Part shown: positions 1-11,452 of the stretch, piece by piece
Position numbering within the stretch: position 1 is the stretch's first letter
Layout: each line of letters starts with the position of its first letter
Assembly (NCBI GenBank): GCA_004431415.1
Contig: QPMI01000652.1
Location: 19,959-83,958, forward strand
DNA from: Cyanophora paradoxa
Taxonomy: Eukaryota; Glaucocystophyceae; Cyanophorales; Cyanophoraceae
Length of the DNA stretch: 64,000 nt
Direction: 5' to 3'
Program-made: the position numbers and the translations under genes
The notes under the pieces: model-generated
Seen by the model: the letters and a program-made list of their open reading frames with translations, nothing else
Databases searched by the model: none
What the model was told of the DNA's origin: nothing

Positions 1-3000
1 CGCTCCGAGGCCGCCCGCCTCTACGACGCCGAGGACCTGCGCCAGTGGGAGCTCAGGCGCGCCCGCGCCCGCGCCCGCTTCCCGGGCGACTGGAAGCGGG
101 CCTCGCGGTCGGCCGGCACGCGCGCCGTGCCCGGCATGGTCGACAAGAGGCGGTCCTCGTGGCGCGGCGCCGACGCCCTCGCGGCCGTCGTGAAGCCCTG
201 GATGGAGCGCAAGCTCGGGCCCGCGCTCACCGGCGCCCTGCTCGAGGCGGGGGCCGTGGACGTGAGCACGTGGAACCCGAACTGCGGGATGCGCGAGGAC
301 ACGCACTACCACGGCTGGACGCTGCGCTACCCGGTGGCGATCGCCGACCGGACCGCCCTCGTCGATCCCGCCCGCGGCGACGCCGTCGACCTCTGCACGG
401 CGCGGGCCGACCCCGCCATCGTCGCCTGGAACCGCGACTTCTACGCCTGGCTCCGCTCCGCCCTCGCCGAGGCCCTCTTCCTCGACCTCCCGGCCCTCCC
501 GCGCCCCGCCGGCGCCGGCGCCGACCTCGCCCGCCGGGCCGCCCCCAAGCGGAGGGCAGAGGGCGCCGGCGAAGAGGGCGGTCGGCCGCGCGGCCGCGGG
601 CCCAAGCGCCCCCGCCGCGGCGCGCCGGGCGCGACCGACCCGGCCGCCGCCGCCGCGGCGGCCGCGGTCGATCCGAGCGGGCCCGAGGTGCCGCCGGACC
701 GCCTCCGCCTCGCCCGCGCCGTCTACCCCGCCGAGAGCGGCCGGGAGTGGGAGCGCCAGGGCGGCGAGGTCGAGGCCTACGTCTCGCGCCCCGCCGGCGG
801 GCCCTGCCTCCACGGGCGCGTCCACAGCAGCCAGAACACGCGCCTCGCCGTCGCCCCGTTTGGGGCGTGGGGCGTGCTGGCGGGCTCCGCCCACTGCTTC
901 AGCCTCGCGTGCGCCGAGCGGCCGCTGCGGGGCGCCCTCGCCTTTGCCGAGGGGCTCCCCGCGCCGCCGCCGCCCGAGGCCGCCGAGGCCCTCGGCCGCT
1001 GGCTCCCGCTCCTCTCCGAGGCGGCCAACGCCGCGATCGCCGCCGCCCGCGCCGCCCGCGAGCTCCCGCCCCTCGTGCTCCCGGACGCGGCGGCGGCGCC
1101 GTACCCGGCCCGCGCCGACCTGGGCACCGACACCGTCGAGTACCGCGTCAAGGCCCCCTGCGCCCTCTGCGGCGACCGCCGCGGCCTCGTGCGCGTCGAC
1201 GCCCTCGAGGGGACGGCCCGCGCCCACGCCTGCGACGCCTGCGAGGAGGCCAAGGCGGCGGAGGCGGCGGCCGCCGCCGGCGCCGCCGGCTCGGGCCCGG
1301 GCCCGGGCCCAAAGGCGGCGCCCGAGGTCCGCCTGGGGCGCGCCTGGACCTCGTCGATCTCGGCCGTGCAGCGGGCCGTGCACCGCGCCACCGTCGGCGC
1401 CGCCGTCGCCGCCGGCCTCCTCCCCGCGTCGACGGGCCTGCTGGGGGCGACGGAGCCGCGGGCGACCCAGCCGCCCATGTCGGCGGCGCGCCAGAAGTTC
1501 GTGGCGGGGCTGGCGGCGCACCTTGAGGAGCGGCTGGCGGCCCCCGCCGGCTCCCCCGACGGGCCGACCCCCCTGGAGGTGGCGCCCGAGCAGGCGGCCC
1601 TCTGGGCCCGCGTCCCGCTCCCGAGCCTCGGGAGGCCGCTGGCGCCGCCGGCGGGGCGGCCCGACCTGGAGGCGGCGTGGCTGGGGATCGACGACGACGC
1701 CGGGGGCGAGGGGCCGAACCGGCGCTACGTCGACGGGGCGCGCATCTCCCGCGAGCTCGAGGGCCCCGAGGGGCAGGCGCGCACCCTCTTCCTGCGGGGG
1801 GGCATGGGGGACGGCAAGACGCGCGCCTGCGTCTCGATCTCCCGCGCGATCGTGGCCGACCCGGCCCGCTTCGGCGTCCGCTTCGCCGAGGGGCAGCGCT
1901 CCATCCTCTACCTCGTCGCGGGGCGGCTGCACGCGCCCGAGATTCAGCGGGACCCCGAGTGGGCGACGGTGGCGCGGTGGGTCTCGTACCGCGACGTGCG
2001 GGACGGGGCGCCCGACGCCGCCGCGCTCCTCAGCACCGTCGAGTCGGTCCGGCGCTTCGACGGGGTCTTTCCCGTCGTGATCCTCGACGAGGGGGCCAAG
2101 GCGATCGTGACGGCCGTCCTCTCGGAGACGCTGGCGCCGGAGGCGCGCCAGAACCAGGCCCTGGCGCGCCTGGGGCGCCTCCTGTGCGAGGCCTCCATCG
2201 TCCTCGTCTCCGACGCCGACCTCTGCCAGCACGACGTCGACTACTACCTCGCCCTGCGCCACCCGGCGCCGGCCGCGCCCGGCGCCGCCCGCGTCGTCTC
2301 CTACACCCTGCGCCCCGCCCCGCGGGGCCCCGCCGCGCGCCGCGAGGCGCTCGCGTACCCCCTGGGGATGGCGGGGGACATCGTGACGGCGCTCCTCCTC
2401 GGCGGCCGCCGCGTCGCCGTCGCCAGCTCGGACCGCCGCACCCTCTTCCGCACGATGGGCGCCGTCCGCGGCCACCCGGGCCTGCGCGGCGGCGGCGAGC
2501 GCGACCTCTACGTCTACGCCGACGCCCGCGCCGAGGAGAGGGCGCGGGCGCTGGACAAGGGACACGTCTGCCGCGAGGTGCGGCTCTTTGCGTACAACTA
2601 CGCCATCCACCAGGGGGCCGACTACACGGACCCCGAGCACCCGTACGACGTCCTCGTCATCGCCGAGTCGGGCCGCACGGGGAGCGTCGTGCAGCTCTGG
2701 CAGCTCGCCGGCCGCGTCCGCTGCATCCGCAGCGACCGCGTCATCCTCTGCGTCGGCGACGGCGGCGGCGGTCAGGAGGAGGACGAGAAGGCGGCCGAGG
2801 AGGAAGGGCGCGGGGGCGAGGGCGGCGACCCCGGGGAGACGGACCCGGAGGCGATCCTGGCGGCGCGGGAGCGGGCCCTGGAGGAGACCTGGGGCCGCCG
2901 CGGGCTCGCCGGCGACCTCGCCTCGCACGAAATGCGGGCGGCGCTGCGCGTGCAGGCGCACAAGCTGGCGGTGCTGCGGGCCTCGCGGGCCGACCCGCTG

Positions 3001-4837
3001 GTGGCCGTCCACATGCGCATGCTCGCCGCCGGCGCCCGCGGCGTCTTCCTCCCGGGCGGCGCGCAGCCCGCGTGGGACGAGGCGCTGCAGGCCGAGGCCA
3101 AGTGGGCCGCGGAGCGGGCCCTCGAGATCGAGATCGTCCTCCCGCACGCCGCGGCGCCGCCCCTCGCGCCGGGGCGCGAGGAGCGCGTGCAAGAGGCCAT
3201 GCACGGCCTCGGGGGCGACGTGGACGACGCCTCCGGCGGCGTCGCCGACGCGGAGCGGCGCGGGTACCGCCTGGGACGCGTCGCCGCCGACTACCGCCTG
3301 CGGGAGGAGGAGGTCGGGACCCCCGAGCTCCGCCTCGCCCTGCGGGCCCGGGACGCGCACCACGCGGCGCTGCGCGGCTACGGGGCCGCCTTTCTGGCGC
3401 ACATGGAGACGGTGGCGCACGTGCGGGGCCAGGACGGCGGGCGCAACATCCTCCCCGACGCCCCCGACGAGGCCCACTCGCGCCGCAGCGCCGCCCTCCT
3501 CCTCCTCGCCGCCGGCTGCGAGCCGCCCGTGACCCCGTCGGCCATCCTCTCGCCCCTCCCGGACCCCGACGCGGCGGCGGCGCGGCGGGCCGGCGAGGCG
3601 GCGCGCGCGGGGTGCCTCTTTGCAGCGCACCGGCGGGCGCCGCTCGTCGAGGCGGCCGAGCTGCTCGCGCTGGAGCCGGCGGCGCGGCCGGCCGACCGCC
3701 TCGCCGCCCTCGCCGCCGCCGCCGGCGCCGGCAAGGCGGAGCGCGGGGACCTCGAGCGCCTCGCCGTCCGCCTCGCCGCGGGGCTCGTGGCCCACGCCGC
3801 CGCCGCCCTGGGGGCCCGCGTGCGCGCGTTCAAGACGCCGGCGGTGCGGGCGAGGGCGGGGCCCGGCGGGGGGCGGACCACGATGCGCAGCCGCGACGAG
3901 CGCGTCTACGCCGAGGCGCGCATCGCCTGCGGGGCCCGCTGGGCGTCCAAGGTGGAGCTCGCGCCCAGCGACGCCTGCTGGGACGACTCGGAGGCGGCGG
4001 CGGCCGCCGGCGGGGCCGACCCCGCGCCCCTCTGGGCGGCGTACGGCGAGGGGTACTCGCCCGAGGGCGGGCACCGCTGGGGCCGCGCCCAGGCCCGCGA
4101 GGCGGCCGACCTCGCCAACCTGTGCGCCCTCGTCGCCCTCTCCTGCCGCCTCGCGTGGGGGGACCGCCCGGAGCGGACGGGGATCCTCCGGCTCCACCCC
4201 GAGGCGTACCTGGGGAGCGGGCGCGCCGCCTGCTGGCCGCCGCGGCCGCCGCGGGGGGCGCCGCCCCGGCCGAGGGGCCGAGGCCGTCGAGGGGCTCGCC
4301 GGGGCCGTCGCGGGGCTCGGGCCGGCCGAGCTCGCCGCCGTCGTGCGCGGCGGGTTCGCCGCCGACGCCCGCCTCGACGCCCTCGCCGCCCGCCTCGCCT
4401 CCGAGGCGCGCGAGGCGCAAGAGGCGAGGGCTCTGCGCGACGCGGCCGACGGGAGGCGGGCCGCCGGCGGGGCGCCGCCGGCGACGGGCGACCCGCGCGT
4501 CTCGGCCGAGGCCGTCGCCTGGTTCCTCCGCCGCCTGCACGAGTCCCGCTCGGACCCGGAGCGCTGCGTGCCGCACCCGCGCTCGCCGGCGCACCTGGTC
4601 TTTTTCCCCGAGCGGATCTTTGGCGCCGACGAGCGCCTCCCGGGGCCCAACGGCGTCGCGGTGCAGCGGGCGGGGCGGGCCTCGGGGCGCGACCTCTGCG
4701 TCCGCTGGGTCGACGAGAACAAGGCGCCCGCCCTCGCGATGCGCCCGGAGCGCATCGGGCCGCGCGGCGGGCAGCACCGCGGCCTCGGCGTGCCCCTCGC
4801 CCTCTTTGCCGAGATGGGGGTCGGCGGGCAGCAGTAG
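1..4837 (+). CDS. Herpesvirus origin-binding-protein-like SF2 helicase, 5' end outside window, frameshift near 4.23 kb
   Basis: The frame is open from base 1, so the true start lies outside the window. A possible zinc-binding pair, CALC and CDAC, is at 1159-1242. Helicase motifs follow: Walker A GGMGDGKT at 1798-1821, motif II ILDEGAKAI near 2080-2106, motif III SIVLVSDADL near 2196-2225, and motif VI QLWQLAGRVRC near 2692-2724. The spacing and the LAGRVR form resemble origin-binding helicases of the herpesvirus UL9 type, which open replication origins; the family call is from memory. An Ala/Arg-rich C-terminal region follows. Near 4215-4270 the plausible coding frame moves from frame 1 to frame 2, which then reads to a stop at 4837 and includes DERLPGPNGVAV. 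Without that shift the reading ends at 4866 in arginine-rich nonsense. The shift lies in a G/C-rich run, so an indel error or real damage are both possible. Array 1 begins just downstream. Confidence 0.6.
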
Positions 4838-5095
4838 GCCCCGGCCCGAAGAGCGCGGGGGGGTAGGCGAGCGAGCTTGTGGGATGCGTGTTACAAGAAA
4901 TTGAACCGGGCCGCGCGCCCTCGCGGCCGAGGGGCGGATCGAGACGAGGGGGGGGGGGGGGATGGAGATAGGGGGGAGGGGGGGGGAGGGAAAGAGGGGG
5001 GGGAGGGGGGCAGGGGGACGAAAGGGGTGGAAAGAGAGAGGAAGGATAGGCTTGGGGAGCGGGGGCGGCGGGGGGTACGGAAGGGGGCCGGGCCT
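4838..5095. other. G-rich purine tract between helicase gene and repeat array 1
   Basis: No gene is seen. About 4940-5060 is almost entirely purine on the + strand, with long G runs broken by single A bases. It lies between the helicase stop and the first repeat copy. Such tracts can form triplex or G-quadruplex structures, but nothing here proves a role. Confidence 0.6.
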
Positions 5096-6930
5096 CGCCC
5101 CTCGAAGCTCGCCTGGTCGATTCCGGCAACGGCGCCTGTACCCCTGGGAGGGCCCATGGGCCCTGCCGTGAGCTTGGGCGAGCGGCGGGGGGGCGGGGCG
5201 GGGCGGGGGGTACGGTCGGACCGAGCCTCGCCCCTGATGGCCCGCCTGGGCGATTCCGGCTACGGCGCCTGTACCCCTGGGCGGGCCCAGGGGCTCGTCG
5301 GTGAGGCGGGGCGAGCGGCGGCCGCGGGGAGCGGGCAGAGTGCGGCGTACGGGCGGACCAAGCCTCGCCCCTGATGGCCCGCCTGGTCGATTCCGGCTAC
5401 GGTGCCTGTACCCCTGGGAGGGCCCGTGAGCTCTTCGGTGAGGCGGGGCGAGCGGCGGCCGCGGGAGCGGAGAGAGTGGGGGGTAACGGACGGACCGAGC
5501 CTCGCCCCCTGGTAGCCCGCCTGGTCGATTCCGGCTACGGCGCCTGTACCCCTGGGCGGGCCCGTGAGCTCTTCGGCGAGACGGGGCGAGCGGCGGTCGC
5601 GGGGAGCGGGCAGAGTGGGGGGTACGGACGGACCGAGCCTCGCCCCTGATGGCCCGCCTGGTCGATTCCGGCTACGGCGCCTGTACCCCTGGGCAGGACC
5701 GTTGGCTCTTTGGTGAGACGGGGCGAGCGGTGGCCGCGGGGAGCGGGCAGAGTGGGGGGTACGGACGGACCGAGCCTCGCCCCTGATAGCCCGCCTGGTC
5801 GATTCCGGCTACGGCGCCTGTACCCCTGGGCGGGCCCGTGAGCTCTTCGGTGAGACGGGGCGAGCGGCGGTCGCGGGGAGCGGGCAGAGTGGGGGGTACC
5901 GACGGACCGAGCCTCGCCCCTGATAGCCCGCCTGGTCGATTCCGGCTACGGCGCCTGTACCCCTGGGCGGGCCCGTGAGCTCTTCGGTGAGACGGAGCGA
6001 GCGGCGGGGAGCGGAGGGAGTAGGGGGTACGGGCGGACCGAGCCTCGCCCCCTGATGGCCCGCCTGGTCGATTCCGGCTACGGCGCCTGTACCCCTGGGC
6101 GGGCCCGTGAGCTCTTCGGCGAGACGAGGCGAGCGGCGGGGAGCGGGCAGAGTGGGGGGTACGGACGGACCGAGCCTCGCCTCTGATAGCCCGCCTGGTC
6201 GATTCCGGCTACGGCGCCTGTACCCCTGGGCAGGACCGTTAGCTCTTCGGTGAGACGGGGCGAGCGGCGACCGCGGGGAGCGGGCAGAGTGGGGGGTAAC
6301 GGACGGACCGAGCCTCGCCCCTGATAGCCCGCCTGGTCGATTCCGGCTACGGCGCCTGTACCCCTGAGCGGGCCCGGGGGCTCGGCGGTGAGACGGGGCG
6401 AGCGGCGACCGCGGGGAGCGGGCAGAGTGGGGGGTACCGACGGACCGAGCCTCGCCCCTGATAGCCCGCCTGGTCGATTCCGGCTACGGCGCCTGTACCC
6501 CTGGGCGGGCCCGTGAGCTCTTCGGTGAGACGAGGCGAGCGGCGGGGAGCGGGCAGAGTGCGGCGTACGGACGGACCGAGCCTCGCCCCTGATAGCCCGC
6601 CTGGTCGATTCCGGCTACGGCGCCTGTACCCCTGGGCGGGCCCGGGGGCTCGGCGGTGAGACGGGGCGAGCGGCGGTCGCGGGGAGCGGGCAGAGTGGGG
6701 GGTACCGACGGACCGAGCCTCGCCCCTGATAGCCCGCCTGGTCGATTCCGGCTACGGCGCCTGTACCCCTGGGCGGGCCCGTGAGCTCTTCGGTGAGACG
6801 AGGCGAGCGGCGGGGAGCGGGCAGAGTGCGGCGTACGGACGGACCGAGCCTCGCCCCTGATAGCCCGCCTGGTCGATTCCGGCTACGGCGCCTGTACCCC
6901 TGGGCGGGCCCGTGAGCTCTTCGGTGAGAC
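5096..6930 (+). repeat. Array 1, forward half: about 14 type I tandem units of roughly 135 bp
   Basis: Fourteen copies of a roughly 135-bp unit run head to tail. Each contains the core GGTCGATTCCGGCTACGGCG followed by CCTGTACCCC. Most also carry GGGGTAC upstream and GTACCCC downstream of the core; at 5619-5689 these arms enclose exactly 71 nt. Units differ by small substitutions and short indels. ORFs through the array are by-products of the repeat and look non-coding. Similar units occur in arrays 2, 3 and 4. Confidence 0.95.
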
Positions 6931-6984
6931 CCTCAAGAGAAGAGGCAGTGAGGGCGAGCGAGGGCGGGGGCGCACGAGGGGGTG

Positions 6985-8420
6985 CGAGAGGCCTAGGGGG
7001 TACACACGCCGTAGCCGGAATCAACCAGGCCGCCCCTACTGCGAGCCAGATGCTGCCGGCCGCACGGGGGGAAGAGTGAGCGAGGGCGGGGGGGCAAGGG
7101 AGGGGCGGGAGGCTCAATGGGGGGTACACACGCCGTAGCCGGAATCGACCAGGCCGCCCCTACTGCGAGCCAGATGCTGCCGGCCGCACGGGGGGCAGGG
7201 TGAGCGAGGGCGGGGGGGCAAGGGAGGGGCGGGAGGCTCAGAGGGGGGTACACACGCCGTAGCCGGAATCGACCAGGCCGCCCCTACTGCGAGCCAGATG
7301 CTGCCGGCCGCACGGGGGGCAGGGTGAGCGAGGGCGGGGGGGCGAGGGAGGGGCGGGAGGCTCAGTGGGGGGGTACACACGCCGTAGCCGGAATCGACCA
7401 GGCCGCCCCCTACTGCGAGCCAGATGCTGCCGGCCGCACGGGGGGCAGGGTGAGCGAGGGCGGGGGGGCGAGGGAGGGGCGGGAGGCTCAGTGGGGGGGT
7501 ACACACGCCGTAGCCGGAATCGACCAGGCCGCCCCTACTGGGAGCCAGCTGCTGCCGGCCGCACGGGGGGCAGGGTGAGCGAGGGCGGGGGGGCGAGGGA
7601 GGGGCGGGAGGCTCAGTGGGGGGGTACACACGCCGTAGCCGGAATCGACCAGGCCGCCCCTACTGCGAGCCAGCTGCTGCCGGCCGCACGGGGGGCAGGG
7701 TGAGCGAGGGCGGGGGGGCGGGGGAGGGGCGGGAGGCTCAGTGGGGGGTACACACGCCGTAGCCGGAATCGACCAGGCCGCCCCTTCTGCGAGCCAGATG
7801 CTGCCGGCCGCACGGGGGGCAGGGTGAGCGAGGGCGGGGGGGCGAGGGAGGGGCGGGAGGCTCAGAGGGGGGTACACACGCCGTAGCCGGAATCGACCAG
7901 GCCGCCCCTACTGCGAGCCAGATGCTGCCGGCCGCACGGGGGGCAGGGTGAGCGAGGGCGGGGGGGCGAGGGAGGGGCGGGAGGCTCAGTGGGGGGGTAC
8001 ACACGCCGTAGCCGGAATCGACCAGGCCGCCCCTACTGCGAGCCAGCTGCTGCCGGCCGCACGGGGGGCAGAGTGAGCGAGGGCGGGGGGGCGGGGGAGG
8101 GGCGGGAGGCTCAGTGGGGGGTACACACGCCGTAGCCGGAATCGACCAGGCCGCCCCCTACTGGGAGCCAGCTGCTGCCGGCCGCACGGGGGGCAGGGTG
8201 AGCGAGGGCGGGGGGGCGAGGGAGGGGCGGGAGGCTCAGTGGGGGGGTACACACGCCGTAGCCGGAATCGACCAGGCCGCCCCTACTGCGAGCCAGCTGC
8301 TGCCGGCCGCACGGGGGCAGGGTGAGCGAGGGCGGGGGGTCGGGGGAGGGGCGGGAGGCTCAGTGGGGGGTACACACGCCGTAGCCGGAATCGACCAGGC
8401 CGCCCCCTACTGCGAGCCAG
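6985..8420 (-). repeat. Array 1, reverse half: about 12 type II tandem units of roughly 122 bp
   Basis: After a short junction at about 6930-6985 the same core appears in the opposite orientation in about twelve units of roughly 122 bp. Type II differs from type I outside the core: it reads GTGTGTACCCC instead of CCTGTACCCC on the core strand and has G-rich spacers with GAGCGAGGGCGGGG. A degenerate copy sits at about 8508-8545. The two halves therefore converge on the junction near 6.95 kb. Confidence 0.95.
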
Positions 8421-10500
8421 CTGCTGCGAGAGGGTACGCGCCGCCGAGCGAGCGAGGGGGATGTCGGCGGCAGGGCCCGGGCGGGGGCGGGGGGAAAAGG
8501 AGGGGCGGGGGGTACACAAGCCGCACCAGGGACCGGCCGCGACGCCTAGGCCTGCGCTGCAGCCGAGATGCGCCTCGCGGCTTCGCAACGCGGGGCGGCC
8601 CGCGCCCGGGGCGTGCGACGACGCCGGGAGACGGCGGCCGCCGAAAAGAGGCGCGCCGGCCGAGCCTCGCTCGACGCGCCCTGCGGGGGGGCGAGGCTGG
8701 CGAACCGGGCTCGAGGCGCGGCGGCCCGGCGGCGCGGCAGGAGAGCGAGGCGCCCGGACCGCGCCAGCGCGGGCGCGGGCGCGCTCGCCGCAGCTGCTCG
8801 CCCCCGCACACGCCAGCGCGCTGCGCTCCCGGCGCCGCCCCGCCGCCCTGCGCCCCGGAGGATGAGCGCCCCGCTCGCGCTGGCGCGGAACGAGCCCTCT
8901 GCTTGCGCGGGCGGCCCGGCTGGCCGGCGGATGCGTGTGGCGGTGCGGCGCGGCCGCGGCGCGGCGGCGGTCCATAGCTAGGCGGAGCGGGGCGCCGGCG
9001 GGCGTGGGGCGCCGGCTCCCGGTGCCCTCGGCTAAGACGACCGGCGCCGGCATCCCGCCGGCCGGCCCTCGCGGGCGCGAGCCGCGCGCATCGCACCTGT
9101 TCGAGGCGCGCTCCGCGCCGGGGCGTCTCCTGAACCGCCCGGCCGGTCCTCGGAACGCGCAGCTGGTCCTGGAGCTACATGGACGGTGCAGAGGCGTCGC
9201 GCTGGCCGCGGCGCCGCGCGGCGCCGGCCGCGGACGAGAACTACATGCCAAAGGTCGCCGGGACGGCAGGACCGGCTCCGCGAGCGATCTACTGTACTCG
9301 GGAGCTCCAGAGCTCACGGGGGCGTCGCGGGGCCCGCGGCCGCCGGCGCCCCGCATGCAGCGTTTTTTCGGGGCCAGTTTGCAACGTTTCGATCGTGCGA
9401 CATCGCACGATCGAATTTCAACAGCACGCCACGCCGCGTGAGGGCCCTCCGGGGCCTTCCCTAGCCCTTGTGGAGCCCTAGAGTCACGTCGGCGCACGCG
9501 CGCCCCGCTCGCGCGCGCCGCAGCTGCAGTGCGCGTGCATCCGTACGCGCGCGCGACGTCGACCGAGTCGCGCATCGAAAGCCGTTTCAACCTGGCTCTG
9601 CCAACGAACCCAGAGTTTACGGGCCTTGTGACGTGCGCATCTGGATGCCTTGCGTACCGGCAGCCTCACCTGTTGACCCGCACGCGCGGGCGCGGCCTAG
9701 GCCTAGGTGGCCGAACCATATGCATATGCATGTGCATGCCGATCGACGATGGCCGGGACTCGGGAGGAGCGCCCACCTCGTGTGCCGCCGCTCGGGGTCC
9801 TGATCCATCACACTCTTAATATAAGCTTATAGCTAGCGAAAGTTTAAAGCTGCAGCTCGAGCTCGCAAGCATATGCATCCCGACCGGCCTACAGCGCTAG
9901 CTATAGCTCTAGATCTAGAGATCTCCACGTACTGTGACATGTACATGTACGTGTACATGTGCCGGCCGCGGGGCATGCGCATATGCATGCGCTGCGCATG
10001 CCGTCGCACACGCAGGTACCGCCCCCCTGCTCTCCGCACATGTACGTATACGTATACAGGCGCCGGCATACGTATACGTATACGCCTCGCGTGCGCTCTA
10101 GATCTAGATCCGATCCGCGCGCGCATCTCGAGTCTTCGACTAGTACTTGCAGTAAACGCCCCGCGCGCGCGGCGGCCCGCACCCTGCCGGGCCGGCGGCC
10201 ACTTGCGCCTACGAGACTCGGAACGGTACGCGCCCGCCGGCCTTGGCCTTGGCTCCGGATCCTCCCGAATAATAATCCCGATATCGATCCGGCAGCAGGC
10301 CCACGCGCACCCCGCCGCCGCCGCGGCCGCCCGCAGCGGCGCGCCGGGTCGGCGGCGGCCCGCGGGGCCAGGGGCGCCGTGCTTTGAAAGTCTGCGTGCG
10401 GTTTGCGATCGGTCCGGCCGCGGGGCCTCGGAGCCACGCGTGCCACGCGCCCCGGCCCCCCCGGCCCTCGTTCAGTTTGTTTTCTCCGGAATCCTGGAAT
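8420..10500. other. Array 1 flank and palindrome-rich intergenic region, no convincing gene
   Basis: The first kilobase is very GC-rich. All six frames there give Arg/Ala/Pro-rich sequence with no recognisable domain. From about 9.7 kb the sequence changes to strings of short palindromes, such as CCTAGGCCTAGG, CATATGCATATG, AGATCTAGATCT and GTATACGTATAC. One of these, at 10040-10085, has two facing GTATAC-type arms of about 13 bp around a GGCGCC-containing centre. Confidence 0.6.
9388..9415. repeat. Perfect inverted repeat, 13-bp arms with 2-bp centre
   Basis: The arms TTCGATCGTGCGA and TCGCACGATCGAA flank the dinucleotide CA. A copy with one arm mismatch is at 52670-52697 in opposite orientation, and the sequence around it is also shared (CCAGTTTGCAACG on one side, TTTCAACAGCACGCC on the other). 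A dyad of this size suggests a protein-binding site or a hairpin. Confidence 0.9.
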
Positions 10501-10555
10501 CGTTTTTTCTCCAGGCCGGCCGGGATTCCTGGACAGCGAGGGGCCGATAAAAGGG
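10490..10555 (+). promoter_or_regulatory. Promoter: GGAATCCTGG and GGGATTCCT followed by GATAAAAGGG
   Basis: GGGATTCCT at 10522-10530 and a second half-like copy near 10489-10500 lie upstream of the TATA-like GATAAAAGGG at 10546-10555. The ATG of the next gene is about 85 bases further on. The layout matches other promoters in this block. Confidence 0.65.
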
Positions 10556-10639
10556 AGCGCCCCGCCCCGTTTTCGGCACTCCCCACCGCCCGTGCACGTG
10601 CCGCCCCCCGCCGCCCCCCACCAGTCGCCGAGCATCGAG

Positions 10640-10993
10640 ATGCACATGCTGCCCGTCAAGGCTCTCCGTACCCCCGCCCCCCCTTGCGCCGGCGCCCGGC
10701 GCCCCGCCCCGCGCCCGCCCGCCATCGCCGTCGCCCTCGACGCCCTGGAGCTCTTTCTGCGAAACGCGCCCCTACCGCCCCCGCCTCCCCCGCCGGCGCC
10801 GGCGCCGGCCACCGCCACGCTCAAGCCCGGGCCCACGGCCGGGCGTCCCGCCGGCGCCGCCCCCGGCCGCCCGCGGCTTTTCAGAAAGGAGATCGTGAAG
10901 AAGCGCCGCGTGTGCTGCAGCTTGTGCGGATGCCCGGTGCGCGCCCGGTCCCCCCCCCCCCCCCCCCCCCCCCCCCCGTTTCTCCAGAAATGA
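10640..10993 (+). CDS. Small proline-rich protein with Cys cluster, unknown function
   Basis: Predicted 117 residues from the first ATG after the promoter. The N-terminal half is Pro/Ala-rich. It contains a short helix-like stretch with ALDALELFL. Near residue 90 there is a basic segment with a Cys cluster, KKRRVCCSLCGCPV, that could bind one metal ion. The reading then enters a pure C tract of about 28 bases (about 10950-10978) that codes a proline run and reaches the stop at once, so the C-terminus depends on the exact length of that tract. I do not recognise a family. The promoter and neighbours argue for a real gene of the virus-like block. Confidence 0.5.
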   Translation: MHMLPVKALRTPAPPCAGARRPAPRPPAIAVALDALELFLRNAPLPPPPPPPAPAPATATLKPGPTAGRPAGAAPGRPRLFRKEIVKKRRVCCSLCGCPVRARSPPPPPPPPPFLQK

Positions 10994-11294
10994 AACAAGC
11001 ATCGCTGACCGCAACGGCTCGCGCAGGGTCGCAACAAGCGGTCCCACGAGCGAGGCCGGAAGCCTCACGCTTGCTTCTATAATTTCTATGTACAGCCAGC
11101 GGCCGGACGGATCGTCCCACGTAGCATGAATAGTATATTTTCCAAATCTGTATAAGCGGGTGATGAATTTGAATGGTTGTGTCGATTTGAAACGCAACGC
11201 AACGACGAGGCTATCGGAGGTAGCGAGTATGCATATGAATGCCGCGGTCATCGGCTCCTCCTGGGAGCTCGAGCCGTGATCACGATTAGCGTCC

Positions 11295-11386
11295 GGGATT
11301 CCCGTCGGTCGTTTTTGAGAGGGGGCCGGGCCGCGGCCGGGAATCCCGCGCCGCGCCAGCCCATGGCCATGCCCACAAAATGGGAG
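11295..11386 (+). promoter_or_regulatory. Promoter: two GGGAWTCCC palindromes plus ACAAAATGGGAG
   Basis: GGGATTCCC at 11295-11303 and GGGAATCCC at 11339-11347 precede ACAAAATGGGAG at 11375-11386, which occupies the TATA position and resembles ATAAAAGGGAG of the 10.5 kb promoter. The likely start codon is at 11453. Confidence 0.6.
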
Positions 11387-11452
11387 CGGGCCCGAGGTGC
11401 AGCGTCATTTGCGTTTCGCGAAAACTCGGGAGGGGATCGATCTTGCAATTGG

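Noticed and set aside
45-4904. Alternative long ORFs in frames 2, 3 and minus over the helicase gene
   Set aside because: Arg/Pro/Ala-rich shadow frames of a GC-rich gene without motifs; only the short frame 2 segment after 4.26 kb looks real.
5619-5689. Array of functional tRNA genes
   Set aside because: Only the outer seven base pairs and a near B-box fit; no anticodon arm or A-box is recognisable.
5374-8252. Long ORFs on both strands across repeat arrays, coding repeated VDSGYGACTPGR or AVAGIDQAA peptides
   Set aside because: They exist only because the unit length and GC content leave frames open; the same DNA is open in several frames and copies break freely.
8283-9590. 435-residue minus-strand ORF
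   Set aside because: It runs from satellite into the array flank, has low-complexity composition, and overlaps equally long ORFs in other frames.
9873-10550. 225-residue ORF over the palindrome-rich segment
   Set aside because: Its peptide consists of translated alternating palindromes such as CDMYMYVYMC and has no support from promoter or composition.
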